A DNA stretch of 64,000 nucleotides from Trochalopteron elliotii. Taxonomy: Eukaryota; Chordata; Aves; Passeriformes; Leiothrichidae. The position numbers were made by a program, and so were the translations under genes. This document shows, in pieces, positions 39,747 through 51,150 of this stretch; within the stretch, counting starts at the first letter, position 1; the number at the start of each line of letters is the position of its first letter. Location of the stretch: NCBI GenBank assembly GCA_024734555.1, contig JANPWX010000076.1, positions 248,001 to 312,000 on the forward strand, in the 5' to 3' direction. Below the pieces are notes generated by a model. The model had not been told where the DNA came from, ran no database searches, and saw only the letters and a list, made by a program, of their open reading frames with translations.

Positions 39747-40884
39747 ATTGATAATAGTTTTAACATGAAAATCATTTTATGATGCCAACCATGTGTCAAA
39801 CATAATATTTGAGGAGCCAATATTACTAGCTTTCTTAATACCATAATCACCCTTGGTCAATGATTATGGAAGATCTGAAGACATATATTAAAAAGCTAAT
39901 ACAAACTCAGAGTTGCTCATTGTGAGACTAAACTAGAGTGCCTACTAAAAATATGCTGTTTAATCAACCTAGAAATTAGCAATCAAACTTTTTCTTAATT
40001 CAAATCAGTGAAACATCCCCTAAAATCTGTCTGGGATGAAGGTCTGCTTTTTGTTTTCTAAACTTCCCTTTGCAGAAGATACAAGCAGTAAAGATGCTGC
40101 ACCTCAGTGCAGTGCCTGTCTTACTCATATAAGCACAAGTTATTTTTCTAGGATTATGTTTGACTTCCTCTCTTAGTTTAGAGATAAAACAAGATAGATA
40201 TTTCAGCCACTGGGAACTAAAGCCCCTACATGTAAGTAATCTCTGTAGCAATTTAAATGTAACATTTCCATAGTGTGAATTCACAAGTGTTCAGAAACCC
40301 TTTACAAAACAATTGCATTGGAAAGTACTATAGTTTTCAGTTCATTCAGGTCAATAGGTTGATTTCAGAATTTTGGAATTAAATGATGGAAGTTTTCTGC
40401 CCAAGGACATTGGATTATAAATAGTAAAATTGATAAAGAAATTTGAAATTTTGTACACCAGATGGCAATGTATTCTTAAAAATGGCTACATGAACCATTT
40501 CATGGAGATCATTAGCTCTTTTCTGCTTATTACTGAATTCTTAACCTGAAAATAAGACCAACTCAGAAGACATTGATCCAACTGCTCTGATGTGCAGATT
40601 CCACCTGACTCTCCACCTGAAACTCTCAGCAAAGATCTTTTTTCTAAAGGGTGGAATTTCCACTTCTTATTTTAAAGGGTAATTTTTAGTGTTATATACT
40701 CCAATTACTCCAAGTTGAGATTTCAGGTTTACAAGAACACTTGTATTTTAGGCACTTTTCTTTTGAGAATTTCTAAAATGAAAATGTCTAATGAGAAAGG
40801 ATAGTCAGAACACAATGTTGTAGTAAAAGAGCATTAGTGCTCAGCTACAAGTTAGCAAGACTACAGAGGTTCATCTGACAACAT

Positions 40885-40908
40885 TAAGCTTTGTAATAAG
40901 CTTTGTAA
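40885..40908 (+). repeat. Perfect 12-bp tandem duplication
   Basis: The word TAAGCTTTGTAA occurs twice in direct succession. This is a small slippage product. Confidence 0.85.
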
Positions 40909-42976
40909 TCTCTCAGTTTTCAAAGAAACGTGCCTAGTAATATTCAACAGAAGAAGAGGTCAAGACCTATGTGAAAAACTAAAAATTCCCTTCAATGTGA
41001 AAATTTTTTTTTAAATCTAGGATGTATTTCTCAGTTTTTTCTTCCCAGCAGTAACATAAACCACACTGGAACAAGCTTTGCATGATGATTGTGTACTTTA
41101 ACATCCTGGAAAGAGAGGCTTAATCCTAAAAATCAAATTAATTATTTAGCAGTCTTCCATAATAATTAAAACTTTCTCACAGAAATTCCTTTCTTCATCT
41201 CCGTGCAGTGACCTGTTTTTAGCATTGTTCTTCCTGTGGAGAAGAAAACTGAAGTAAGTCTGGAAACACAGGGATGAGAACTACACCATTCCCCAGGAAG
41301 AGAAATCCAAACAAATGTTTGTTCCAGCAACTAAAATTTCACCATCTCCAGACACAAATATTTCCTTTACAGTTCGTGTGATCTTTGTCTCTCAGTAGCA
41401 GTGACTTATGTGTCATCAGATAGTCAGTGTGGATCCAAGCTTTTTTTCTCCAGATTCTTGATCAAATCTTATTTTTCTACAGTTATGGCTGGGAAATTCC
41501 CTGATTTTCTCTTTTAAGAGCCCCATCTTAGTCACAGGGTTAGAAGTCAGCATTAATCCTGCTTATCTCAACAATTCTGTTTCACTGAAATTGCAGGTTC
41601 CTATCTTTGGCTTTTTATTAGCTTCATCCAGCTAGACCATAACCCTGCTTGCCACAGATTTGCTTGTCCCGTATCAGAAAGGATATTGTTATTACAGGAA
41701 AAAGCAGAAATCCTGTGTTTTCCTTAGGGGATCACTGCTCAAAACATCTTGTGTCTCAGGTATTATCCTGCTTCACAGCACATTCCAGACTTTCACTGAA
41801 GAACTGCAGGTCTCATTTTCTTCATGATTTATACCATGAACATGGGCTTTACTCCTACTTCAGCTTGCTAAGGTACTCATTGCTTTATGGCTATTTCAAG
41901 CCACCTAAAATTACACCTTTTCTGCAAAGGCTTTTCAGGCTAATATGTCCAATAATTCTTCATCCACTTAAGAATACAATGGAAAATTGTGGGCCACATT
42001 TGTTTGTCTTAAATTTTGAAACCAAAATCATGGGTATGTGCATGTAGTTAGGAGCAAAACATCTCTTTGGGTTTTGTGGAACAAGACAAGAAAGACCTTC
42101 TGAGGCTCTCGAAAATTTTAGGTGACATTAATTTCCTTCTCAAACTGTTTTACTGCTAATCAGTATCTGCATATCTAAGAGAAAATATTTACCTCTTTTC
42201 CAAAGTCCCTAAGAGATAGGTATAACCTGAAGGTAAATTGTCACGGCAATGGAGAAAAAAGATCCAGTAGCTAAATCCTTTGCAGAGAATTGTGAACCTT
42301 TCAAACACATGATCATAAAATGAAAACTTTGCCCCAGCAAAAATTTTTAAAAAATTAAAATCTAACCAGCAACTAAAGTGCTCAGCTATTAGGAGTTGGT
42401 CTGAAAGTGTCTAAATATATGAAATACAAGCTCTACGTGACACACAACTGTAGTTCAGTGGCTGAACTCTGCCCACAGCAGTACACAGAGAGACATGTAC
42501 ACCACCTATTTTGGGTAACTCCCCATTTTTTTGTGGGATTTTGTTCTCCAGGTTTCCCACACTGTTTACAAGCTATCTTGTTCCTGGCATGCTGACCAAC
42601 CAAGCCCCTTTGTTCCTCAGGAGCTTTGTGGAAGAGTATGAGTGAGCCCAGGGATGTTGCAACAGACTGCCTGAGTGGGATTTCAGCAGTTCTTTCTGCA
42701 TGTTATACTTCTAGGTCACGTGAAACTGCAATAATTAAAATAATAATAAAGACAATTCCACTAAGAATGACAAGGCGCCTTTCAAAATGTAACAGGTACC
42801 CTTCAAATGTAATAATTTTGAGACTAATCTAAATCAGGATTGATTATGTATTTGAACTCATCTTCCTTTCAGAAGCAGTTGATTACAGGAGTAATATACC
42901 AGGAACTATGATTAATGTTGTGATGTATCTCTCTCAAGTCATGACATATTTGTAATAGGAACAGCTTAGGGGAAAA

Positions 42977-42994
42977 AACCAACCAACCAACCAA
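42977..42994 (+). repeat. (AACC)n short repeat
   Basis: Four units of AACC follow a run of A residues. Confidence 0.85.
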
Positions 42995-45469
42995 ACACAT
43001 AACTTTAAAATGAAAAGCTATGCACAAAAATATCCACTATTTAAAATTTTAAAAGCCCCAAACAAGCAAAAAAACTCCCCACAAGCACCCAAATGCTAGC
43101 CCCCAAGCAAAATCTTACATTTTCAAAAGCAGGCTCATTTCCCTCCATTTCTACCATATATTAACAAACACAGTATTTTTGTCTTACTGCTTCTTTCTCA
43201 AAATATCACTCTCAGTTATTAAAAATTTGGGATCAGAAACTGAGCCACAAGGGATGCCATCTAAATTTCACTAATACCAGTGCTGATTCCTCTTGCTTAC
43301 TTGGTCAATAAAGAAATAACCAGGTTTCACTGATATGAATAATATCTTACAATCATTGGCATAAAAATGCATTTATGAAATAAATTTTATGTTCCTGGGC
43401 AGTGGAAACTATATATTGGTTTAATATATACATATGTTGACCATATGGCTACATGTTTTTAAGCTGGTCCTGAACACTTACAAGTATTTTCCAATAAATC
43501 CTCTGTGTTATTTCACCCTCTCCACTGTTCTAATACAAGGACTTTTTGATTTTATTTAAAAAACAGATATTTGTGAAGTGTCAGTTATAAATATTTGAAG
43601 ACTATACTGCACCCCACTGTGTATTGTAGGTCTTCTATCCTGACCACTGTATTTTAAAGATGATTTGTAAGCACAGCTCTAGAGCCCCTGTGCAAGCCAG
43701 GCTGTAAACAACTGTTTTATTATTGAATATTTTGCCAGGAAGAAAATTGCTAGTTTTCTTCGAAAGAAAAGAATAAAATTTTTTACTGGAAATGCACGTG
43801 AAACTTAAGTTAAATGGTACTGACTGAATTTATTGCACTCTGATCTACTAAATTTGCATAAATCAGTAGATTCAAATGCTTGAAAAATATCTAGAAGGAA
43901 GAGAAAATCCTCATTAACTGAATCTCACAGTCCATGTGAATGCTGTAACTTCCCTCTATTTAATTTCTACACTATTCCAAGTTCCCTCAGCACCTGCAAA
44001 AGAGTTCACAACTCTTGCCTGAAGTGAGACCTCTAAAGGGAAATTCACATCACCAGACCCCAAGCTAATAGGGAGACACATGCACCTCCAAAGGGCAATC
44101 TGAATAGAAGCAATGGATAACTTCCTATAGTAGTGTCTCTTTTTGGCATAGGAGTTGAATTTAGGTGTTTCTCTTTGAAGATCTCTTCTTTTAAGATTTT
44201 CTATATATGGGAAGACAGAGAAACCCTATAGTATATCTTAGGGAGATACCTACAATTTGACAACAGGGAATATGCAATATGTCTCCCCCTCAAAATATAT
44301 TCTATAGATTATATTGCATTTTCATGGCTTCAGCTGAAGACACTTTCACTGGTTAGTGATAACATGACAGTCTTTGTCACCTGAGCATAAAACAGTATCT
44401 CATTTTCCTTTGCAAGTTAGTGCTTCTTTAGCAACCTTTTGTTTCTATTGCTTCTTAAATAGGTGTTCCATTTAATGAAAATTAAAGAGAAGAACATATT
44501 ATAGTGCAGCCAGGTATATTCTCATAAAAATTTCATTTTATTCTTCAAAACCCCTGTGAAAAGAGTGACTGTCATCTACAGTAATATTAGTTCTTGAATC
44601 TTCCTCTTACAAATATAAGAGTCTACTGAAAATGCAAGTTCAAACAGCATACATCTTGATATAATCCAAAATTAATTCACAGAGGATCTATTTTTGTCCT
44701 AATCTTTTGGGACATTGTTAACATGAATAAGGGGATCTGGCTGCCCAAAATTTTTCCTTCCTTTTAGGCACTGGTCTCTTAAGTAAAATTGGGTTAGAGT
44801 ACCCTATACCCTTATTTTGCTGCATAAGTAAAAAGCCTAACTTCTAAACAATTAGTAATTTCACTTAAATTGACTTACCTGGGAAAACATTTACTAACAA
44901 ATAAAACTTTGTTAGAAATAAATATATTGATCCTGCTGCTCAGGGGCTTGGTGGGAGAGTGACATCCCTCAATGGAGCTGCTAGTTCTGAGCTTTTGGCC
45001 AGAAAAAAATGACCCTGACACAGTAAATATATCATGTGGGTTAGACAACTACATTATCTGTGTTGCAAACACAAGTGTAAAGTGCATAATATATTAACTG
45101 TATGTTGTTAAACACAGAGCAATGGAAACTTGCATCTAACCATGTATGGTAAATTGGAGTTTATATTTCAGTTCATTTGCAAAGTACAGGAAGAGGAAGA
45201 GCCTACAATAAACACTTGTCCAGTTTGTTAAACATCATCAATAAATGACCCAGCAGTGCAATTCCTGCTTAAGGGCGTAATGCTCTTATGTACAGTCTCA
45301 TGACAGAACAAAGTCAAATAAACCAGGCGCCTCTACACAATTCTCTTGGGTCCTGTCACTCTTCTCACTGATGTCCACATACAGCCACGTTGGCCCACTG
45401 CTGGGAACACCTATTGTCCAGAGTGTGATTGCTTCCAAGACTAGCAAAGAAAACAGTGTTATCACTCAG

Positions 45470-45770
45470 CAGAGAATGCACTTTGCCCATAACAAGTATT
45501 TAAGAGTCAACAAGAGGAAGTACTTTTTCACACAACACATAATTACATTTTGGAACTCATTGCCACAGGATGTTGTTAAGGCCAAAGCATAAATGGACTT
45601 AAAGAAGAGATTAGACAAATTCTCGGAGAAAGGGTCCACCAGTGGCTATTAAAATATGATGGTCCAGATGCTGCCTCCAATTCAGGAAATCCCTACGCCA
45701 TTGATTGCCAAAAGCTAAGGAGAGAGTAAGGGACATATAAGAGCAGACAATGTTCAGTACTGTTGTGTTA
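45470..45770 (+). mobile_element. Old CR1 LINE fragment, ORF2 C-terminus and 3' UTR
   Basis: Plus-strand translation from about 45500 reads NKRKYFFTQ, then an FWNSLPQDVVKAKA segment. This is the characteristic end of CR1 ORF2. The nucleotide sequence continues into the usual downstream stretch encoding RLDKF...EK.STSGY-like residues and then a decayed 3' UTR. The version with VVKAK followed by a Lys/Arg-rich segment is typical of old reptile-type CR1 subfamilies, so this copy is probably much older than the one at 17.8 kb. The right boundary is approximate. Confidence 0.85.
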
Positions 45771-46395
45771 TTCTTGTATGGATATTCAGAAAAAAATCAT
45801 TAAAAATAAAATAAGAAATATACCATGCTATCAATTCTACCCTGCCTGCAAACTTCTGATCTCAAGGTAATCAAAATTTAAGCAAATTTGACAAAGAGGT
45901 TGTGAAGTTGGTGGAAATAGGCAGATCAATGGAAGAGAGACTTTTTAAAAACCTCCTGAAGCAGCAGCTTAGCTTTTATTAAGTATTTACCCAAGACAAA
46001 TATGTTGGAGGTCCAAAAGCATTGAAACTCTGTTCACAAAGCTATGTGCTATTATAATGTAAAAACACTGCATAGCCTATCAAAATAGGTACAACTGAAT
46101 GAGAGCTGTAGTGAACTATAACGAATATTTAAAACTCAACACAGACTTACGGTCACATAAAAAACCCCAAACTAATTAAGAACCCGGAATCAACCCAGCT
46201 ACTGAAATGCAATCAATACATGCAATGAAATAAAACAAGGAGAAAAAAACAACCCTAGAAACAATAAGAAACAAATTTGTTTATATTTGATAGTAAAAAT
46301 GTACATTTTGCATTGCCATTCATTTGCAGTGGCCTACCATAAAGTCACATCTGCACCAAATGTTCTACTCCCTCTCTTTGAACTCCTTTGAAATA

Positions 46396-46426
46396 TTTCC
46401 TTGCTCTTTTTAAAGGAGCAAGGAAA
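46396..46426. repeat. Perfect 11-bp inverted repeat (hairpin)
   Basis: Arms TTTCCTTGCTC (46396-46406) and GAGCAAGGAAA (46416-46426) flank a 9-base T/A-rich loop. No T-run follows and the stem is too short for a microRNA precursor. Confidence 0.85.
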
Positions 46427-48225
46427 ATGTAAAAATGGCTTCAGACAACTAATTCAAGATCTGTTTTGTTTCTTTTCAAGATTTCCTTCCAGATTATTAA
46501 GAGGGCCTCAAAATTGAGCTAAACAAAATAATCATGTTGGAAAAAATTAATGATTCATTTGAAAAAAAACATTCTTCTTGGCAAAAAGGAAAGGAAATTA
46601 ATAGAAGACAAAGGCAATAACTGAAGTACTTCCTTATAGAAACAAGCCTGAACGAATGTCAACACTGATTCTTTATAGTCAGCACACATGATATGATTTG
46701 TATTAACTCTTTGTGTGTTATACTGTATATATGGTAGAACCCTTCAGAGCAAACCATTCCACAGAGTCAATACCGGTCCGTGACTTAAGCTTTTATCCAG
46801 CAAAACATCTTGCTGGCATTCCTGAGAGAGCTACACAGTCCATAAAAGACAGAAATGAAAATCTGTCTCATTAGAAGTTATTGCCATTTGGGGAAACCCT
46901 AAATCTGGATGCGAAGCATCAGTATAGGAAGACTACAACGCTTGGCCAGGAAACAGGGATGCCTATGGGATTGCTCTTTGGATTGACTCTGACTTCAGTA
47001 CATTTATTTCTGAATCTCAAAATTGCTAGCCAATAATAGTCCAAAACCACAAATTCAACTTTTAATATTACATCAAAAGTGTTTTATATACTGTCCAACT
47101 TACAGTACCTTGTAAATGGAAATAAATCACTATGAGCACCCTGAAGGCCAAACTTACTGCAAATGGCTCAATATAAAGCCTTTGCTTGTAGTTTTACTGA
47201 GTTCACTAAGGCAGTCGAGTATGTTTAAGTGTGAAGGCTCAGAACACTCTGGGGAAAATGAAGAGTAGATAATTGTTTCTAAAATATCATTTAAATGTTG
47301 TGAGCTGTTCCCATTTGCCCACAGAGAAGTCACTAATTCATGCATTCTCCTTACAGAGAGGTAAGGAGTTTGGATAACAACATTACATTCAGGGAATAGA
47401 GAATGCTAAGACTTGCTTGAGATAGCAAATTTTTAAATTTTTATACAAAGTAATGAAAATTACATCTGCAATTGTCTATGTCAGACAATTCATTTGTCAA
47501 TAGAAAGGAAACTCTTTTAGTGGAAATTGAATACTGAAACTATTTTGGGAAAATAACCATTCCAATGCCTCGAGGCCTCAGTGAGTGCCTCCCTGCCTGT
47601 GTCTAAGGCTGCAGACAGCTGCAGTCTTGTGTCAGTGCAAGTGCCCTTGCAGTTACACACTGCAAAGCTTCCATCCCTGCCCAGATAGTGAGAAGGAAAT
47701 ATTTTATTAAACCCCAAGTCCATTCACTCCTCAATATTCAGCAATGGCCTTACTTAAGGGAAACCAAGAATATGTCACTAAGATGAATATCTGTTAAGAT
47801 ACTCCCATATCATTTTACATAGATTTCAAAAGAATTTCCAGCTAAAGTAAAAGCCTATCAATTTCCAGTTCTCCAGCAGTCATATAATTGTGTGATGTAA
47901 GCCCATTGGAGTCTACTGGAGTCTTTCCAACTGCTTTAATATGTCTGGGGATGAAATATATCAGTTGAAGTGACTAGGTAGTAATACTGGTGCAGAATGC
48001 CTAGGAGTCCAGATGAGCTTCCTGTCAGTTCCCACAGCTCTCCCTAATTTTCAGTATTAGGAAACAGCAATACCCATACTCTGCTGACTTCAGATAAGGC
48101 AGTAAGGCTCTGACTACTGTGTATACACTGTGAGTTGAAGGCTTCCTTCTGATAAGTGTTTGAAGGATAGAATCTAATTATTTTCCAGGAACTTAGGTTA
48201 AGAGCATAGATGAAGCCATAGTCAA

Positions 48226-48249
48226 ATAGTTAAATACATAGTTAAATAC
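48226..48249 (+). repeat. Perfect 12-bp tandem duplication
   Basis: The word ATAGTTAAATAC is present twice in direct succession. Confidence 0.85.
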
Positions 48250-49204
48250 AGAAGTCAAAAAGTAAATGTGATTTACGTGATCGTCTCAAATAAGACATCT
48301 TTCTAAAATAAAGGGAAAAGATTTCATTCTTCTTCATTAATACAAATGATTCAATTCACTTGTCCTTACACAGGCATCTGATGCCATTTGGGATACACAG
48401 AAGCCATTGTGACGTCTTGGAAGCAGAGGACTGTTCTTACTTTTTAAATAAATAACGTATTTGAGATAATCTAATTCTGAACTACAAAGAACACATGTCA
48501 GAGTAAAGTTTAACTAACACTATCATAAACAGGTAATAATAATCTCATCATAGGTGACATTAATTTAATAGAGACACTCCTGAGATACATGCTAGGGAAA
48601 TAATGCATCTCTACTTTTCAGAATAATAATGCTGAACCTGAAAGAGAATTTCAGCTGATGTGATTTTTCTCATTGCTAGGCTTACCTGGCCAAGTATTAA
48701 ATTTTACCCAAGTAGTCTCTGTGTTCACATAAAACAGCTTCAACAGTTACAATACATTTTATTTGTACCCTCAAGGAATCTTCAGTTAATTACTGAGGGA
48801 TCAGTTGAGGCAAAATCATCTAGTATACAGGTTAGGTGTGAATAAATGAATAAGGAGTAAAGTCCTCTGGAAAAAAAATGTAAATTATGAAATTTTTCAG
48901 CCTGATAGGCTTCATACAAATATTCAAGCCTGTATGTACCCCCATCTACCTCTGTAAACCTTTTTCAAAATTTGTCCCAATAAGATAAAATGCTGTTGAA
49001 TTTTAGGCTACAAAAAACTTAGCTCCATTTTGTAAGGAAATGGTTGTTTCAAAATGTTTTAATAGTTCATGCCAACTGTGCTTTCAGTCATTTTTTTCAG
49101 TTGGCATCCCAAAGATTGACTTTAAATAAATATCATAGAATATAATTGAAAGCATTTACGAATTACAATCCCAAAGCCTTGAAATCAAATTATCTAAGAT
49201 ATTA

Positions 49205-49550
49205 AGCTATTAGAGAGCATCCAAAGGAGGGCCACGGGGATGGTGAAGGGCCTTGAGGGGAAACAGCTGAGGGCACTTGGTCTGTTCAGCCTGGAGGAGA
49301 CTGAGGGGAGACCTCACTGCAGTTACAGCTTCTTGTGAGGGGAAGAGGAGGGGCAGACCCTGATCTCTTCTCTGTGGGTACCAATGGCAGGACCCAAGGG
49401 AATGGCCTGAAGCTGAGCCAGGGAAGAATTATATTGGATATCAGGAAAGTTTCTTCACCCCGAGAGTGGTTGGGCACAGGCTCCCCAGGGAAGTGGTCAC
49501 AGCACCTGACATATTTCAAGAAGTGTTTGGCCAATACTTTCAAGCACATG
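49205..49550 (+). mobile_element. CR1 LINE fragment (ORF2 C-terminal region)
   Basis: Plus-strand translation from about 49210 gives a decayed CR1 C-terminal sequence: RRAT followed by VKGLEG, an ALGLFSLEETEG segment, then (after a frame disruption) a residue pattern like REELYWISGKFLHPES and a terminal CREFKHMV-like end. CR1 copies normally continue into a 3' UTR and octamer tail, which I do not see here, so both ends appear truncated. The fragment is GC-richer than its flanks and looks younger than the copies at 45.5 and 50.8 kb. Confidence 0.88.
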
Positions 49551-50749
49551 GTGTGAATTCATACAGGATATAAAACTAGAAATAAAACTCATACAAATCT
49601 ACTGAATTTTGACTGAATGAAAGTAAGTTTTATGAAAATATTTTCCCAAACTATAAGTTATTTTAAGGTTTGAACCAAGTCCAGTTTCCAGAATACTTAA
49701 AACTTGGCCCCATCTTGCTGGAATATGACCAAGAACCAAAAGATTGGCAAAACTTAGGGAACATGGCCTGAGAATATAACAAGATCCAAAACCCAAGGAG
49801 GTTCATGTTGGCAAAATGTCAGTGCACTGCACCAAGACAGTGACTCTCTTCTTGCCCCCTGTACTTGCTTTCTTTTACAGATAATAACCTGTATACACCA
49901 GAAAAACATTAATGGCGAAAGATTGCTGAATACTACAATAAAACATAGAGTTTAGTCAAAAAAGGGTAAAAGCACTCATTTGACAAAAATAGGGTTTATT
50001 GCAGTTATGATTATTTTGATTACGAACAAAAGTTCAGAAATACAAGAAAACACAGCACACCTGGGATCTCAGTTACTTCGCTGAACATAGCACTTTTAAT
50101 AGAAGTTCTGGTTCCATTGATCTCCACAACTCCTTCTTCACACAGCTCTGACAGTCAGCACTGCTGCTCTGCCGCAGATCAGGTGAATTGTGTATTTGCT
50201 GCATGACACAAAGCAGCTGGACATAGAAATCTCATCTTCTGTGGGTGTGAATTCTGTCAACGGATTAAGAACTTGCATTACTATCCTATTAACAATTAAA
50301 CAGGTCATGAAAACCTACTGTAGTTTTAGTAGTGACTGGGTCAGACATTGTCTAGAATATCTAGCAAATAGATGTCACTTTTTAATTATTTGAGTAGGAA
50401 AAAAAAATCATTGATAAGTATACTGATGTGGTGGTAAAAAGAGGAAAGTAAAGGTGAAAGACTAATTCCAGAGTGTAAACTTAACCAGAATGTTGGAAGT
50501 CATGCACTAGTTATGAAAATTGTCTTTTCAGAGATAGACTGAGAAAAGTATGCATGTAAGCAGAAACTCACTTTAAAACAGCCCAGTAGTCAGAGGGGTT
50601 GGCTGGCCAAAAGTCCTTCTAATTTAGAAAAGGAATGGAGTTACAGTCATTTTACAGTGAGTTGTTGCCATAGAGAGCATCATCACCTTCACTCTTCCAT
50701 CATTATGTATCCTCGCACATCTTTGAAAAAAGATATGGGGTCATTTTAA

Positions 50750-51150
50750 TGCAAGAAGAGAGGACATAGTCTCCCAGTTTGGACAGAGATAGCGAAAGGG
50801 AAACATGATGGAGGTCTATAAAGCCACTAAATATGTAGAGAAATTGAATAGGAAAGCACTAGTAACTGGTTTTCTTAGTATAATAATCAGGGAGTACCCA
50901 ATTTATTTACCAGGCAGAAAGTTTAAAACAAACATAGGAAGTCATTTTTCACACATAATTAGATCTCACTCAAATTAAACTGTGGAACTCATTATCACAG
51001 GATGTTGGGGAGGTCAAAAGTCCAAAAGGCTCCAAAAGGCATTTAAAAACTCTCATGGAGATTAGTTCCCTCAGAGACTACATAACAGGACAATGCAGAT
51101 GAGACTCACAGCTCAGGAAATGTTTACAACCACTGACTGTCTCAAACGAG
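50750..51150 (+). mobile_element. Old CR1 LINE fragment (ORF2 C-terminal region)
   Basis: On the plus strand, ATGGAGGTCTATAAAGCCAC (50810-50829) encodes the CR1 MEVYKAT-type segment. It is followed by a GRKFKTN segment (about 50917-50937), a SHFSH stretch and LWNSLSQDVGEVK (about 50980-51020). These match, in order, the C-terminal end of ORF2 in old CR1 families. Stops and small indels break the frame. A short TCCAAAAGGC repeat at about 51021-51041 is a local duplication inside it. Boundaries are approximate. Confidence 0.82.

Larger units (their letters stand above)
36311..45469. other. Intergenic DNA, nothing recognised beyond simple repeats
   Basis: AT-rich unique sequence. It contains a 12-bp two-copy duplication at 36596-36619, a GTTT tract at 39691-39746, a 12-bp duplication at 40885-40908 and an AACC run at 42977-42994. 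The longest frame (41649-42047, plus) begins with TTG and lacks an early ATG. No transposon or gene was recognised. Confidence 0.55.
45771..49204. other. Intergenic DNA, nothing recognised except a small hairpin
   Basis: Unique AT-rich DNA. It holds an 11-bp inverted repeat at 46396-46426 and a 12-bp two-copy duplication at 48226-48249. Open frames are short and unrecognised. Confidence 0.55.

Noticed and set aside
41649..42047. 132-codon frame on the plus strand
   Set aside because: It starts with TTG, the first ATG is near the C-terminus, and there is no domain or codon signal.
46396..46426. MicroRNA precursor or intrinsic terminator
   Set aside because: The 11-bp stem is too short for a pre-miRNA, and a bacterial-type terminator makes no sense in this genome.
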